Assembly: GCA_963854835.1 (NCBI GenBank)
Contig: OY978526.1
Span: 59,081,149 to 59,145,148, forward strand
Direction: 5' to 3'
Source: Megamerina dolium
Taxonomy: Eukaryota; Arthropoda; Insecta; Diptera; Megamerinidae
DNA length: 64,000 nt
Below the pieces are notes generated by a model. The model worked only from the letters and a program-made list of their open reading frames with translations, was not told the origin of the DNA and did not search any database. Positions 22,204-34,440 of the stretch are shown piece by piece. The stretch's first letter is position 1, and every line of letters starts with the position of its first letter. The position numbers were made by a program, and so were the translations under genes.

Positions 22204-22450
22204 GAAAACGGCCACAATACCTCGAAAGACACGACAAAGTAATTTTGCAACATGACATTGCTCGTCCACATGCTGCTGAAGTAGTTCAAAATAACTAGGA
22301 ACGCTGAAATGTGAAGTCCTACCGAAGTCGATTCATGGATTTCCTCAAAACATGTAGACTTATTCCGACGCGGAGTCCGTATGGGAAAAAGTCCTAGCTA
22401 ACGATGGCCAATGCTTTGAATGATGTATAAATTCATTTTGTTATTTAAAT
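22204..22450 (+). pseudogene. Mos1-like mariner fragment, right part
   Basis: It continues the frame broken at 20791: a YLERHDKVILQHDIARPHAAEV block (second catalytic D region, with the usual DNA or DNAR changed to DIAR), then a decayed C-terminus. The expected SPDLAPSDYHLF block is not readable. Confidence 0.75.
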
Positions 22451-23430
22451 AAAGTCTTAAAAACAGAAAAAAAAATCCCTCAAAACTAATTCAATGCCCC
22501 AAATACATTTCAAAACGTACTTTTGTATGAGAGATAAACACCATGTTTCATTCGATTACACCCATTTTTGAACTAGTTCGTTTGTTGGTAAAAACAATCA
22601 TATGTAGCGATGTTCAAATCACTTGCTTTACATTTACGTCACTTTTTCCAAAATTGTAGTTTACATTTAGTCTAAACGAAGTCTTATATTTGCAGCACAA
22701 AATAAGAACGCAACTTCTTCGGTTTGTTTTGATTTAGGCTATTTGCATGCATTCGGCGTATCTTTACCAACTACGTATGACTCCAAATATGCCCAAGAGA
22801 TTGTATAGAAATACCTGGAAGAGCAAATCTTGAAATCTTATTTGTTTGTTCATGAAGCTCGTTATCTTGTAGTATATCTCCTAATGATGCAAATTATCAA
22901 AAATAATATGAAAATATGTAAATATTTCTAAAAACTCAGCATGCAACTTGTATGGGTTTTTATATTTTCTATTTTTTGTTTGTTTCTTTTAATATATTTT
23001 TTTTTAAGAAAGGACAGTTTAATGAGATTTTGTTACTAATGCTACAGCGAAAGTAAATCCTTTTAAATCTCAAAGGTTACTTATAATATTTCACTGGCAA
23101 AGGGATACCACATGGTGAGAGTGAACGGATGGACAAACAAACGAATGATCAAGCAACAATGCCACATTAATGCAGGCTTATGGCCTTCAAAACATGCTGG
23201 TATGAGTGTGTTTCATTGAATCGCATTGCTAAAATCTGTTGAAAATTGATAATATTATAAAATTTATTTTCAAACCTTCCTTTTTTTTAATTTTTAATTT
23301 GATACATCCATAAATTTATACACATAAATAAACGAAGCAACGTACGGAAAAGTCTTTGCAATCGATTAACTTATGGCTTTTGGGCACATTTAGTGTGTAG
23401 CGCATGGGAACGTATGTAATTATAAAAAAT
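22451..23430. other. Gap: AT-rich, one degenerate repeat module
   Basis: A module like those at 20260-20640 lies at about 22500-22620 (TTTGTATGAGAG, TTTCATTCGATTACACCC, CGTTTGTTGGTAAAAACAATC). Nothing else was recognised. Confidence 0.5.
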
Positions 23431-24740
23431 GACCTTACAGTCGGCTGGGGCCGACCAAATTATACACTGCATATGTAGATATATATATAGAAAGTTTGTT
23501 AGCGTATCCATTTTTTTTTATTTCCACTACTTTGTATAGGAACTACATTAAGAAATAGGTGTGGATCACCAATTTTTTGAGACATATATTCTGCCTATAA
23601 TACTAACCTACACCTGACGTATGGTTGACTTAGACGTATTATTTTGTATGTTATGGGTATTTTAAAGTTTAAGATAATTTCGAGTCTTTGTATGGGAGCT
23701 ATATAAAAAGTAGGCGTTGTCTGTTCTTATTATCTGTGCAATAATAATCCACGTCTTAGATTTGGTTGTTCTACGCTGAATAGTTCGTAAGTTATAGCGG
23801 TTTAAATTTTTTTAATTTTCGCAACTTTGTATGGCAGCCCCAATAAGAAGTCGGCGTGGCATGCTGACTTTCTGCCAGATCATTTCCGACTACCATATTA
23901 ATCTAAGTGTCAATTATGGTTATTCTAGACAGAATATTGCAGAAGTTACAGCTGTTTCAATTTAAAAGAAGTACAAGCACTTTGTATGGGAGCTACTATA
24001 AACAGTGCGCGTGACGCGCCAATTTCCTGTAAGTTTAGTAGCTCTTACAATACTAATCCACGCCTTAAAAATCGTTGCTCTACGCTAAATATTTTATAAG
24101 TTATGCCGCTTAAAATTTTGTGTTTAATTTCTTCGACTTTGTATCGGAGCCCCAATAAGAAGTAGGCGTGGCACGCTGATGTTTTGCCAGATACCGACTA
24201 TCATATTAATCTAAGTGTCTATTATGGCTATTCTAGACAGAAGATTGTAGAAGTTATAGCTGTTTCAATTTAAAAGAAGTACGGACACTTTGTATGGCAG
24301 CTAGAATAAAAAGTAGGCGTGGCTCACCCATATTTGGCAAGGTTATGTAGTAGTATAATATAGCTCTATGCGCCAAATATTGTTGTCCCAGATGATATAT
24401 TAAGTAAGTTATAGCAAATTAAAGATTTTGTAAATTCCAAGGTTAGTCGTTTTGAATGCTTGGTGTGGACGTGGCTATTGACCGATCATACCCAATATCA
24501 ATCCCCTCCGTACTCTTGGATCACAGGTTACTTGTGCCAAATTTCGTCAAAATAGCTCAATATTTGCTCAAGTTATCGTGCGTACCAGCCAAGTGACAGA
24601 TTGACGGACGGATGGACATCGTTAAATGGAAAATTTAAGCGATGCTGATCACGAATATATATAATTTTCTATATCTCCGGAGATTCCTTCCAGTGGTTAC
24701 AAACATCTCACAACATTGCATATTACATTATGCAGGGTAT
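23431..24740 (-). repeat. Non-coding dispersed repeat family, copy C
   Basis: It starts GACCTTACAGTCGGCTGGGG and ends TTATGCAGGGTAT. Internal units recur around 23640, 23950 and 24250, marked by GCTGTTTCAATTTAAAAGAA and TTTGTATGGGAGC. The same order of motifs as copies A and B supports one family. Confidence 0.8.
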
Positions 24741-25545
24741 AAAAATTACTTTAAAAGACCGGTCACATGTATGCATAGAGGTGTCACTACACATATGTAT
24801 TACATTTCAGTAATAAAAGTTTTACTCTTTCATGCTGTAACAGATTTGAATTGATTCAAGTTTCAAAATGCAAAAAGGGTTCACCTTCATGTGTATAAGA
24901 GAACTTATGTAAATGTAAAATGATGAAAACTTGATCAAGTATGAAAGTTTCTAACGAGTATAATGAAAATTCTATAATTTTAAAGTTGTACAGTGACACT
25001 TGTGTCGCGTAAGGATATTCTACCTAATCACGCACACAAAGGGCATAGTTCAAAAATGTCATGTACCTATACTTACCATGAATATTTTAAACAGATATTT
25101 GTATATATATATTTTCAGAGAATGTAATCGTATACTTGGTAGAAGGGTATTTTCGATTTACTTATGTAAAAACATATTTAATTAATTCAAATCATGAAAA
25201 CCAGCTAACTAAAGTACACGTTAATGTTAATAAAGTGCAATTAATTTGAAGAGTATGTATTTAGTGTGTATCTACTATATAAACTCCTACGAAACCTTTT
25301 AAGGGTGGAATAATAAAGAAACAAGTGCATATACATATATATCCTCATGTACTTTATGAAATATTTAATCGTATAATAAATCAAGGCAATCATCGTTCTG
25401 CATGAATATACCTACTTATAATCAATCGTGACCACCGTAATAATATATAATTAGCAGTTAAAAACACCAAAGGCATTGATCGAAGGTACTAATGTAAGTA
25501 TGTGAACATTGATAGGTGGTGAGTAAGTAAAATCGTCGAATGTAC
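24741..25545. other. Gap: AT-rich, no gene seen
   Basis: No coding frame, element end or repeat was recognised. Confidence 0.55.
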
Positions 25546-25560
25546 CATATTCCTGTGAAA

Positions 25561-25924
25561 AAAAAAATAAATAAATATGTGGCACTTAAAGCTCCAAAGG
25601 GCTCATTGGCCGAGCTTCTCTTCCATTACTGTTGTGCGTCTTATATTTTGGACAATATTAGAAGGGACCTACTTATTTTAGCCGGTTCCGAACGGCAGAA
25701 CACTTGTGACATCACTTTTTCTGAGCTTTGTCACAGAGTTCTTTAAGAAGCTTTTTCATGGCAAGTTGTTACTGTCGGAAGGATTGCCAATTGCTTGCCG
25801 ACAGGTGGGTACCGTTCGAAAGAAAAATCTTATCGATATTCAATTTGTTATGCATCAGCCGGGGATTGAACCACGACCTACAAATCAGAAGGCGAACACA
25901 CTAACCACTGAGCTACGGCACCCA
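25561..25924 (-). mobile_element. tRNA-derived SINE, copy 1
   Basis: The minus strand begins with a tRNA-like head containing box A (TAGCTCAGTGGTTAGTGTG) and box B (GGTCGTGGTTCAATCCC). A family-specific body and a short A/T-rich tail with AAATA units follow. Both sides carry CATATTCCTGTGAAA (25546-25560 and 25925-25939), a 15-bp target duplication. The head would be a pol III internal promoter. The tRNA of origin is uncertain. Confidence 0.92.
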
Positions 25925-26129
25925 CATATTCCTGTGAAACTCATTAGATTTTGCAGGATGATACTGAATAATAAGTGTTACATATTAATTGTATTAACTT
26001 ATAACAATTTCTTTGATCAGAATTCACGTTTCTTGTTTTGCAAAACCAACCGATGATTTTATACAATTATTCTCCCTCGAGAATCTTTCATTTGTAAAGC
26101 ATTGATTTTGTACGAGAGCCCGTTAAGAA

Positions 26130-26810
26130 GTGAAGATGGAAGGTAAGTATGTTCGAACGAAATGTTAGGGAAACAAAGTTAATGGGGTTTAGTAATAAAT
26201 TTCACTACTTCATTGGTGATTCCTGGACAGCTATGATGTCATTTGTCGATATTCATGTATTTTTACGTGGGAGTCGGCCATACATTTCACCGCTCTAGGA
26301 ATTTTATTTTTCGATTGCCAGATGTTTTTTTTGTCAATTTTGGTGAGCAGTCCCATATGGGGTAAAGATAGGGAAGAAAATTAATTTGAGTCGACCATAC
26401 ATTTCACAGATTTTCAGAGGTTTTTAGGTTAATTTTGTGTGAGGGTAAGATACTGTAAGTTAGTATTTTTGGAGGATATTTTGGGAGGAAAAACTGCGGA
26501 GAAAGCATGCATTTCACTGCCCTAGGGGCAATTTTTGGGCAGCTATAAGGTTAATTTTGTATGGAAACCACTTATCATGTGTGAAAAGTCATATACAATA
26601 CTTCACTGATTGGTGATTTCTTGGTAGCTTTGTGGAGATTAATTGATTACCTGGTGATTTCGTTCATTTTATATAGACTTAAGGGATATAGATGTGGAGT
26701 AAAAATATTCCAAGAAAATATTGGTGGAAAATATTAATGGAGGATTGATTATACACTTTATCGCTCTTTCGTTAATTCCTGGGCGACTGTTTCGATAGAT
26801 AATTTAAACT
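26130..26810. repeat. Degenerate dispersed modules, first cluster
   Basis: A loose unit, CATTTCACTGCCCTAGGGGC followed by AATTCCTGGACAGCTATG, recurs with heavy decay at about 26205, 26280, 26505, 26600 and 26750. It appears again at 32080, 32250 and 32790. No coding frame is seen. It may be an old tandem array or the relic of one element family. Confidence 0.5.
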
Positions 26811-29800
26811 TTTGACCTTGAGACATACTTAAGTAGGTGGACCTAAATTGTTTAATTCTTCATGTTTCCGAAAATAAGCGTTAAATGAGGCCTCTAATCA
26901 TTACTTGCTTTAAAAAATATTTTTCACTTTAAGTAGACGTGGATCAAAATTAGGAATTTTTTTGTGTTAATTGGTTTTGGTGACAATTTTACCAATTTTT
27001 ATGATTTTTTCTGAGCCAGGCTGACATTTAATCTACTTTAACGTATATTGTGTGGAAGTTGGGTTATCTAATATTATTATATATCAGTGCAAATACTTTG
27101 AATATACTTTGAATATAGGTTCGCTCTTGGATGTAAGGAAAAGTATTGACATACTTTAAGATAACATCCGCTCTTAAAGTGTATAGATGCTAGTTCGTCT
27201 ATTTCGGCGTCACATGTAGATAATGCGAGATCTTTAAATTATGCCTGTTGTTTACAAAAAAATTAACAAAGAAGAAATGTTTTAACTAAAAAAATCAATG
27301 CATTTCATCCAGACATATGTATATCTCATTAAAGATTGATAACATAATTTGTTGTACCTATCAGTAGAAATGCTTCCCTTTTAAATTACAATTTAATGTG
27401 AAATAAATTAAATTTGGTAGAATGATTTTATGAACAGCAACAACAACAAACTGAAAGAATAAAATCAAATTAAATACTAAAGCATTCAAAGAGTATAAGA
27501 TTCCTTCCTGTCAAGGAAATCTCAAAATAAATATGAATGAAAAGAAGTGCCAACCTAAAGTGAAATATAAAGGATAAATAATAACAAAAAGGAGCACTCA
27601 CACACAAATACACAAAATTCACACCATGATTTCAAAGGAAGCGAACAAAAAAAAAAAGGAATACTAACCAAACGGTAAATATTCCCTACATAAAAGAAAT
27701 TAAAGATGAAAACTATATAAATACAGCTACACACTTGCATATAAGAAGTGACAAGAAGCCGCAAGGTGCAGCTTGTTTTATAATCGTCTTCTTTTTCTGT
27801 TTTTCATCTCTTTGAATACTTGACTATTTTTAGTAACATCCTTATGTTTGCTTATATAAACAATACACACACACACCCACGCATGTTTTTATAGTATGTA
27901 TGTTGTACACATGTGATCCTAATTCAACATAAAGTATAATGTCTACTTCAAAAAAGTAGCTGCAAAATCGAGGTTAAGGTACCTAGCGACCGACCGACTT
28001 ACTGATCAAACAAATAAAAACTGAGGGACAGTACGAGTACGAGTAAGGCAATGGATAGTACGTATGTAAGTGGTACATACTTACTTTCAGTGAAAGGTAA
28101 AACAATTCTAACAAGATGAAAATTCCGCAGGGAATCACAACACGCAGTTTTATGATAAAGCGACAAAAAAAAAACCAACAACAACAACAACAACAAATAA
28201 AACAGAAAAATGTTTAAGTAAAATAAATATGTGAACAGCAAGGTAATATATGTATGCGCTGCTGGTGCTATAAAATATGCTGTTAAGGCTGGGTGTGTAT
28301 GCGAAATAATAAAAACAAAAGGAATTTTTATATGATTGATGTTAGCCATGCAATGTTGTGAATAAGGCTTGGTATACATATCCATATGCACACCTATACA
28401 GACGAAGAAATATGTGAATGTACTACATGCTTTGTATTTACTGGCGTGTTGGCTCAGAAGAAACTCTTGAAGCAATGGCAGTTGTTAGGCGGCGGGGTAG
28501 CAGCGACAACGACGTGTTCGACTGCAGCTAATGTGTATTCTGTGTTCCTCTGTAAGCTGGACTAATTGTATATGTATGTGTGAGTAATCATGCGCCTATT
28601 GAGGATACACGCAGCAGGTTCCACAATACATGCATACATATCATACATATCAACAATATAGGAGTAGTATAGTATTAAATATTATTGTTGCTATTGTGAC
28701 TGTTGTAGCGCTATTGTTTCACATTGTTTTTATTGTTGTTGTTGTTGTTGTGCTTGTTGTCATCGTCGTGCTCATTCTATTCCTCATTATAATTATACGA
28801 TGATGATGATGCTCATGAAGTAAAAGGTCGAAAATCTGCCTCTGTGTAATATGAGATTATTTTTTATTTATATCAAAAAGCAACGACAATAGCAGGAGCA
28901 CAATTATAAATTATATTTACTTCTTGAATTTAATTCCACCTCCAACTTTTTATATTTCAATAAGTATCGTACGAAGTTGATGCAATAGATTGGTTGATTG
29001 GTTGGCGGTGGGTACTTAAAAATTAGAAGAAAAATAAAATGGTAAATATTATACACAATTTGGTAGTCAGTTAGTAAATCTTTATGTATGCAGGAAATAC
29101 CTACATAGAGTATGTGATTGAGTGGTGCATAGGCATGGGTTTTTTTTACTTTATCTCTGTAATTGTTTAAAATGCCGACTAAAGTAAAAAGTGTTATGCA
29201 ACTCAATCCTTAAAATGGGCAATTTTTATCTAAAGTAGCTCATCCTGTAATGTCATATGGGTAAAAATTACAATTGACTTTGGAAGTATCCAAAAATGTG
29301 CTTTTTAAACAATTTTTTATAGATTAAGCTGCCATATTCTCGTATAAGATAATTTGGTTATACTTTTTACGAACGAAACATGAAGTTTGGTTCATTTTTT
29401 GTATGACGATCAATAGAGGTCAGCTCAATAGAAAACCATTTGTGATGTACATATATGAAATGGTTCACAGTATGTATGGAAATTATTATTACAAGTACCA
29501 TTTTAATAATCGCTGTACTACTTTTCGCTTTTTCACCTTTATTTTTTTGTTTTGTGTTAAAATCCATTTATCATCGAAAGGGTGATAAAACAAAGGGAAG
29601 TCATATGCATATTTTCTTAATAAAATTATAAAAAATTACACATCCACACAAAAAGAAAGTTTATTAAAATATCAAGAATCACCCCAATAATTTTTAAAAT
29701 TCAACTATGTGTCTGAATTTACTTACTCCCCAAAATATACTTACACCCTATCTTTATGTCTTAGAGGAGCTCCCCAACAAAAATATTGGGTTTTCTTTTT

Positions 29801-29900
29801 ATTTGAAGAACACAAACTTTAAAAGTGCAGAAGTTTTAGTGGAAGTCGATCATACAAACTAAAAAAAGCTTAGAAATAGGAAATATCAATCGATATTTCC
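26811..29900. other. Gap: AT-rich, no gene seen
   Basis: Low-complexity CAA and GTT runs occur (for example 28160-28200 and 28728-28752), as do ACAC and TATGTA tracts, common in dipteran introns and spacers. A G+C-richer patch at 28440-28560 has an open frame with no recognisable protein. Confidence 0.5.
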
Positions 29901-29909
29901 TCTAATCCA

Positions 29910-30180
29910 TAAAATACCCAAAAGCTTCTGGATTATCTTCCTTCATTCGATCTGATGACGTTGCCATTCAACCAAAAAAAGTCACATTTCTAAAATTTGC
30001 GTGGCGAAAATCTAGATATAGATATATGTATGTATATCGTGTTCGTCCCATTTACCGAATGTACGATCCACACGAAGGTCAAGCAGCATCAATTCTTGCA
30101 AACCTGGATTTTGTGAGCTCTTGAACCAAGATTTTTTCGCAAAATAGCTTGTATGGTGGATGCTATGTCCATATAGCTAC
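29910..30180 (-). pseudogene. DD41D-like mariner relic
   Basis: The minus strand reads STIQAILRKNLGSRAHKIQV (30170-30100), matching the ILRKDLGL-AYKIQ block of DD41D transposases. Further on, it has a decayed FGWMA...KEDNPE block (about 29990-29930) where the NGYVNKQN and ENPQ blocks are expected. The order is collinear. No ends remain. Confidence 0.45.
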
Positions 30181-30613
30181 AGCAGAAAACGCCATTTTTA
30201 AGGTTAAAAAGATACCTGAAGGACATCAAACTTTATATTTTATTTAATTTTTTTTTTTCATTAGAAGGGACCTTTCTAGTGCTGTCGAAAGTTCAACACA
30301 ACAACCAAACCAAACAGACCACGAATCTGCTGTCAATGGAAAAATACTTGCCAATCTGAACAGCAAATCTCTAAAAATACATATCCAGCGTTTTTAGAAA
30401 TCATTTCACTAGAATTTATTAATTACCATAATCAAAGCTCTATTTAATTTAAGATTAATCAATATAAAACGGAAACCCATAATAATCAGTACTTACCCGT
30501 GCGTACTCAAATAGCGTTTTAATAGTAGCACAGATTTACTAAGTAGTATATGTATGCATTCGTACATAATTTTCTACTAATCTTCTACCACTTTCTCGTA
30601 CCATTTGTCTTAG

Positions 30614-30803
30614 GTCCATCCGCTGAAAATGTTGTCGTTGTCCCACCGGAGAATAAAAGAAAGTTTTTCAATGTAGTATGTTTTTGTACGTACACTTTCT
30701 TTCGAAATTTATTATTTAGATGATAGCATCACTGCTGCTGTTTTCTGTTTCCAGCCACCTGAACACTGCTACTCCATCTGCCGCTTATCTCGATATGTCT
30801 GAA
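30614..30803 (+). other. Two candidate host exons (weak)
   Basis: A pyrimidine-rich tract ending in AG at 30612-30613 precedes a G+C-richer stretch whose frame reads PSAENVVVVPPENKRKFF and then FNV. A GTAGTATGT-like donor follows at about 30676. A second pyrimidine tract ends in CAG at about 30753 and is followed by a frame reading HLNTATPSAAYLDMSE and a stop at about 30803. Composition and splice signals look like a real 3' end of a gene, but the phases do not join neatly in the frames I like best. I recognise no family. Confidence 0.22.
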
Positions 30804-31959
30804 TAAAAATTAATTTATTTCAAAGCATATTTAATCCCATAATAGATGTTTCGATTTATTATACAAAATATTACAAGTAGATGTTATGTATTGTACGATA
30901 TGTACATATGTATCATTAAGAGCGCCCTTTTAGGCACTATGTACTATATACCAGTTCATATTTTGATTTATGACATTCGATGTGCGAATGTTTTCTATTT
31001 ATTGTTGCTATTTATTCCAAGTAATATATAAAAATATATTTTAAAGACAACAACAGCAAGAAATGACAACCCGTAGCATTTATTTACGGATGTTGTTCTT
31101 CTTGATATCCTCTCTGTGTATGGATTTGTGTGTATGAGTATTGTTATTTATTTGTAAGAGTGAAATATTACAATGAAATTCCTTGACTACTTAGTTCGTT
31201 TTATTGACTTTTTGGATTTAGTATGATTATATATATACATACATAAATGTAGAAACATTTTTTTTTTTAGAATATTACCGTTAAGACTAAAATACGTGAT
31301 GTGATGTGCTGTATGATGCAAGACTTTTTACATTTAATTCTCAAACTCCGTTAGAAGAGTGAATATGATGGAAGTGAAAATTTGCGTAAAGTCACAAATC
31401 TCTCATATGTATACCACAACAAGGCCATTTAGAATAATTTAAACAAGAGAATAATAGGAAATTCGAGCTCGTGGGCAGAGTTCTATGAACCCAGTTGGCT
31501 ATTTGAATGTGATAATTTTTGAAACAACCATTGAACAATTGTTGACCTTAGGACAGAACCTTTCTAACAAAGTAGCGAAGCCTATTTTAATTAAATCGTT
31601 TTTGAAACATAATGGATTTGAAAAAAAACATATGAACGTTCATCACACATCACACAATTTCATTACCTATTTTAAAGTTGGAAGTTGATTAAAGAAAACT
31701 GTTTATCAGTGTTTTGTAGTTTCTAGCATACAAATGTATAAAAAATGGATACGATATAACTTTTTAATGATCACATCTATACAGAAATACTAACATACAA
31801 ATTTGCATACATACTGCATACCAATATATATGCCAAATTATATGAAGAAAAATGTTGACGATCTGGATCAGTGTGAAACATTAAATTTGGATCAATAAGA
31901 CATTCTCGATTTAGATCCGCATCCTTCTTTGTTTTTTTTCAGCTAATTTAAAGGCAGCA

Positions 31960-32340
31960 ATTTTTTTAAAGGAGAACTGCCTTAAAAGAGGCCATAGTGC
32001 TGTGTTTACGTTAATTTTGTAGGGACACCACCTAAGCGGTGAAAAGCGGATAAATTTTTATCGATCAAATATTGGTTATACATTTCACTGCCTTATGGGC
32101 AATTCCTGGACAGCTATGTGGTTATTTGCCCATTCCCAGCTGTTTTTACGATAATTTTCATGTGTGTCCATTAAGCCGTCAAGTGACTTCGGAGGATATG
32201 TTACAGATGAAAAACGAATATGGGCCGGTTATATATTGTATATAACCACTCCGGATTTCCTGTCAGCTATATGGCAATTTGTCGATTTTCAGGTGTTTTT
32301 GTATTCATTTTATATGAGAGTTCCCTCAAGGCGTGGCGAT
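31960..32340. repeat. Degenerate dispersed modules, second cluster
   Basis: Two modules of the family at 26130-26810: one at about 32080-32165 (CATTTCACTGCCTTATGGGC, then AATTCCTGGACAGCTATGTG) and one at about 32250-32315 (CCGGATTTCCTGTCAGCTATATGG). Confidence 0.5.
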
Positions 32341-32429
32341 ATGGTCAAGAAAAAATGTTTTGGATGAAACATTGATTTGGCTAGGCTTTACAGAGTCAAG
32401 AAGCATTTCGGATGAGTGTTTTAGTCCGT

Positions 32430-32625
32430 ATGTAGATTGATGGTAAAAGCCTTTTGGATGGACTCTATATCCTTATACCGCTTTCCTTTCATGGGCAAAT
32501 GTATTTTTCCAAATAAATAGAAAACGCATGGTGCAAGATTGGGCGAAAATCAGTCACATGTGTCGATCGATGTGACGTCACATTATCGTGCAACAGACAC
32601 CAAGTCGTTTTTCTTGAACTGATAC
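32430..32625 (-). pseudogene. Decayed mariner fragment (second D region)
   Basis: The minus-strand frame LHDNVTSHRSTHVTDF resembles the LHDNAPAHRS block of mariner transposases. It is followed by a scrambled region where the HPPYSPDLAP block would be. Neighbouring sequence at 32755-32790 looks like an eroded terminal repeat. Family not assigned. Confidence 0.4.
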
Positions 32626-32839
32626 TGTAAACACACTGACACTTTAGGCGAGATATCCAATTATCATGAAATTTTTACAGGTTGTCAAGGAAAGATGTAC
32701 CATTCAAACGAAATCACTCATCAACACGTGGTGCTACTAAAATGGGATATTTTAAAAGTCCTCTTGACTTTGGGACGCACCTTGTATATTTCACCCATTT
32801 AGAGGCGATTTCTGAGCAGCTATTTTCCTTCAAAGTTTT

Positions 32840-33754
32840 TATTTTCACCTTGAGCCACTAACGTCGTTAATAAAAACTTTTTGTACCGTTATATTCACAA
32901 AAATAAGCTCTATACAAAGACAGTATTTATTATTTTCTTATAGATACAAAGTAGTATAATAATTTATTCTTGTTTCTGTAAAAAAATGCTTTATGAAATT
33001 TTTGTTTTTATTAGAATATTTAAACCAACTTTAACGCTCATTTGTATATTCTTAATTACCTAAAAAACATTAAAGCTAAGAGTAGCAATAATAACAACAA
33101 CAACAATTATTACAATAATTCTCTAGTAATATGTAATAACGTTAATGAGACCAAAAAACAATGAAGAATGCAAGCAATTAAATATGAAACTTAAGCTCCG
33201 CACATATGGAACGAAGGAAATAAAGAAAAAATGATGAAAAACACGTAAATCGAAAAATGTCATTATTGACATGTCCGGTGGTACTGCCACTTTCCATATG
33301 GTAAACAAATACAAAGTGGACAAATAAGTCGATTGGCCGATGTACCTACGATTATTGCATTTAAATATTTATGTATTTATTTATGTGTAGAAAAGGGAAG
33401 GTCGTGTATGGAAAACAGTAAAAACAAAATACACCATGTTGCTAAAAGGGTCACATGCAAGTAAACACTCAAATGTAATTATAGGTAAAACGCCGAAGAG
33501 TTCGAAAGCAAAAAAAAAAATTGTGCACAAGCATTTAATAAAATCATATTATGACGCATTCCCATTTGATTGCATGCAGGTCTGATTATGACTGGAAATG
33601 AATGAACAACTACAACACTAAGAACATTAAGCACCACGTGTAATAACTGTCGGCATGCATGGTTGCCACCTTACGCATTTGTAAATACTATGTATGCGAC
33701 CGAAAATATGCATATGACAGTTTGTTATATAGCCAATTGGCTTTGACTGATGGC
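32840..33754. other. Gap: AT-rich, no gene seen
   Basis: No coding frame or element end was recognised. Confidence 0.5.
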
Positions 33755-34299
33755 GCAACTAGCCACGAACGTACCGCCCGTACGTACCGCCTGTACGTAA
33801 GAGCAAAAATTTGTCAAAAGTTATGCCCGTAGCAGCGACAGAGAAATCGACTGTTCTTTCTTATATACATACATAACAATGTTGCCATGTAACACTGTGC
33901 GTGCATGCTTTTAATCACACTTACCATTTTCATGATCAAATTTCATAATATATATGTTAGAAACTAAAAAAAAAAATTAATATACGTGAAGTATATTTTA
34001 ATAAACAACTAAACACGATGATAGTTTTGATTAATTAAAAAAAAACTTAACTTTAGTTTTTTTTTAATTAGTTAATTTTTTATTCATTTATAAAAATCTA
34101 AGCTGGTAACCCTGTAAACATATAGAGCGATCAGCTGACACGGGTTTACGTAAAAAATCAAATTGCTGTTGATTCTCTCCGGTACGGGCTACGAGAACGT
34201 CACCGTCATACGGTGGTGAGTTTTCGTTAACACGACATTCCCATAAGATAGGTCGAGTCAGCTGACACGTTCTACGTTTTTACGTTCGTGGCTAGTTGC
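33755..34299. mobile_element. Candidate MITE, about 545 bp
   Basis: A perfect 19-bp inverted repeat, GCAACTAGCCACGAACGTA, lies at 33755-33773 and, inverted, at 34281-34299. Inside are repeated CGTACG-type motifs on the left and a mirrored GTCACCGTCATACGGTGGTG stretch at about 34200. There is no open frame. The target duplication is not clear; the flanks share only part of eight bases. Confidence 0.6.
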
Positions 34300-34440
34300 A
34301 GCATGACAGATTTTAGAGATTTTTTTCCATAATAATATTTTATAGCGTAGATATAGAGAAAGTCAAAATCAGTTGAAAATGGTAGAATAAAATATTTAGT
34401 AGGTTTTTTCTCTCAACTCTGGGTTTTATCCTAACAGTAA

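Noticed and set aside
27999..28475. 158-codon minus-strand frame, hydrophobic
   Set aside because: Composition follows low-complexity CAA/ATA DNA, with no motif or conserved block. I found no splice or element context, so I do not call it a gene.
28440..28560. G+C-richer patch with an open plus-strand frame ending CKLD
   Set aside because: Short, no splice signals that I trust, no recognisable protein.
29877..29898. Near-palindrome GGAAATATCAATCGATATTTCC
   Set aside because: Imperfect at the centre, isolated, and easily expected in AT-rich DNA.
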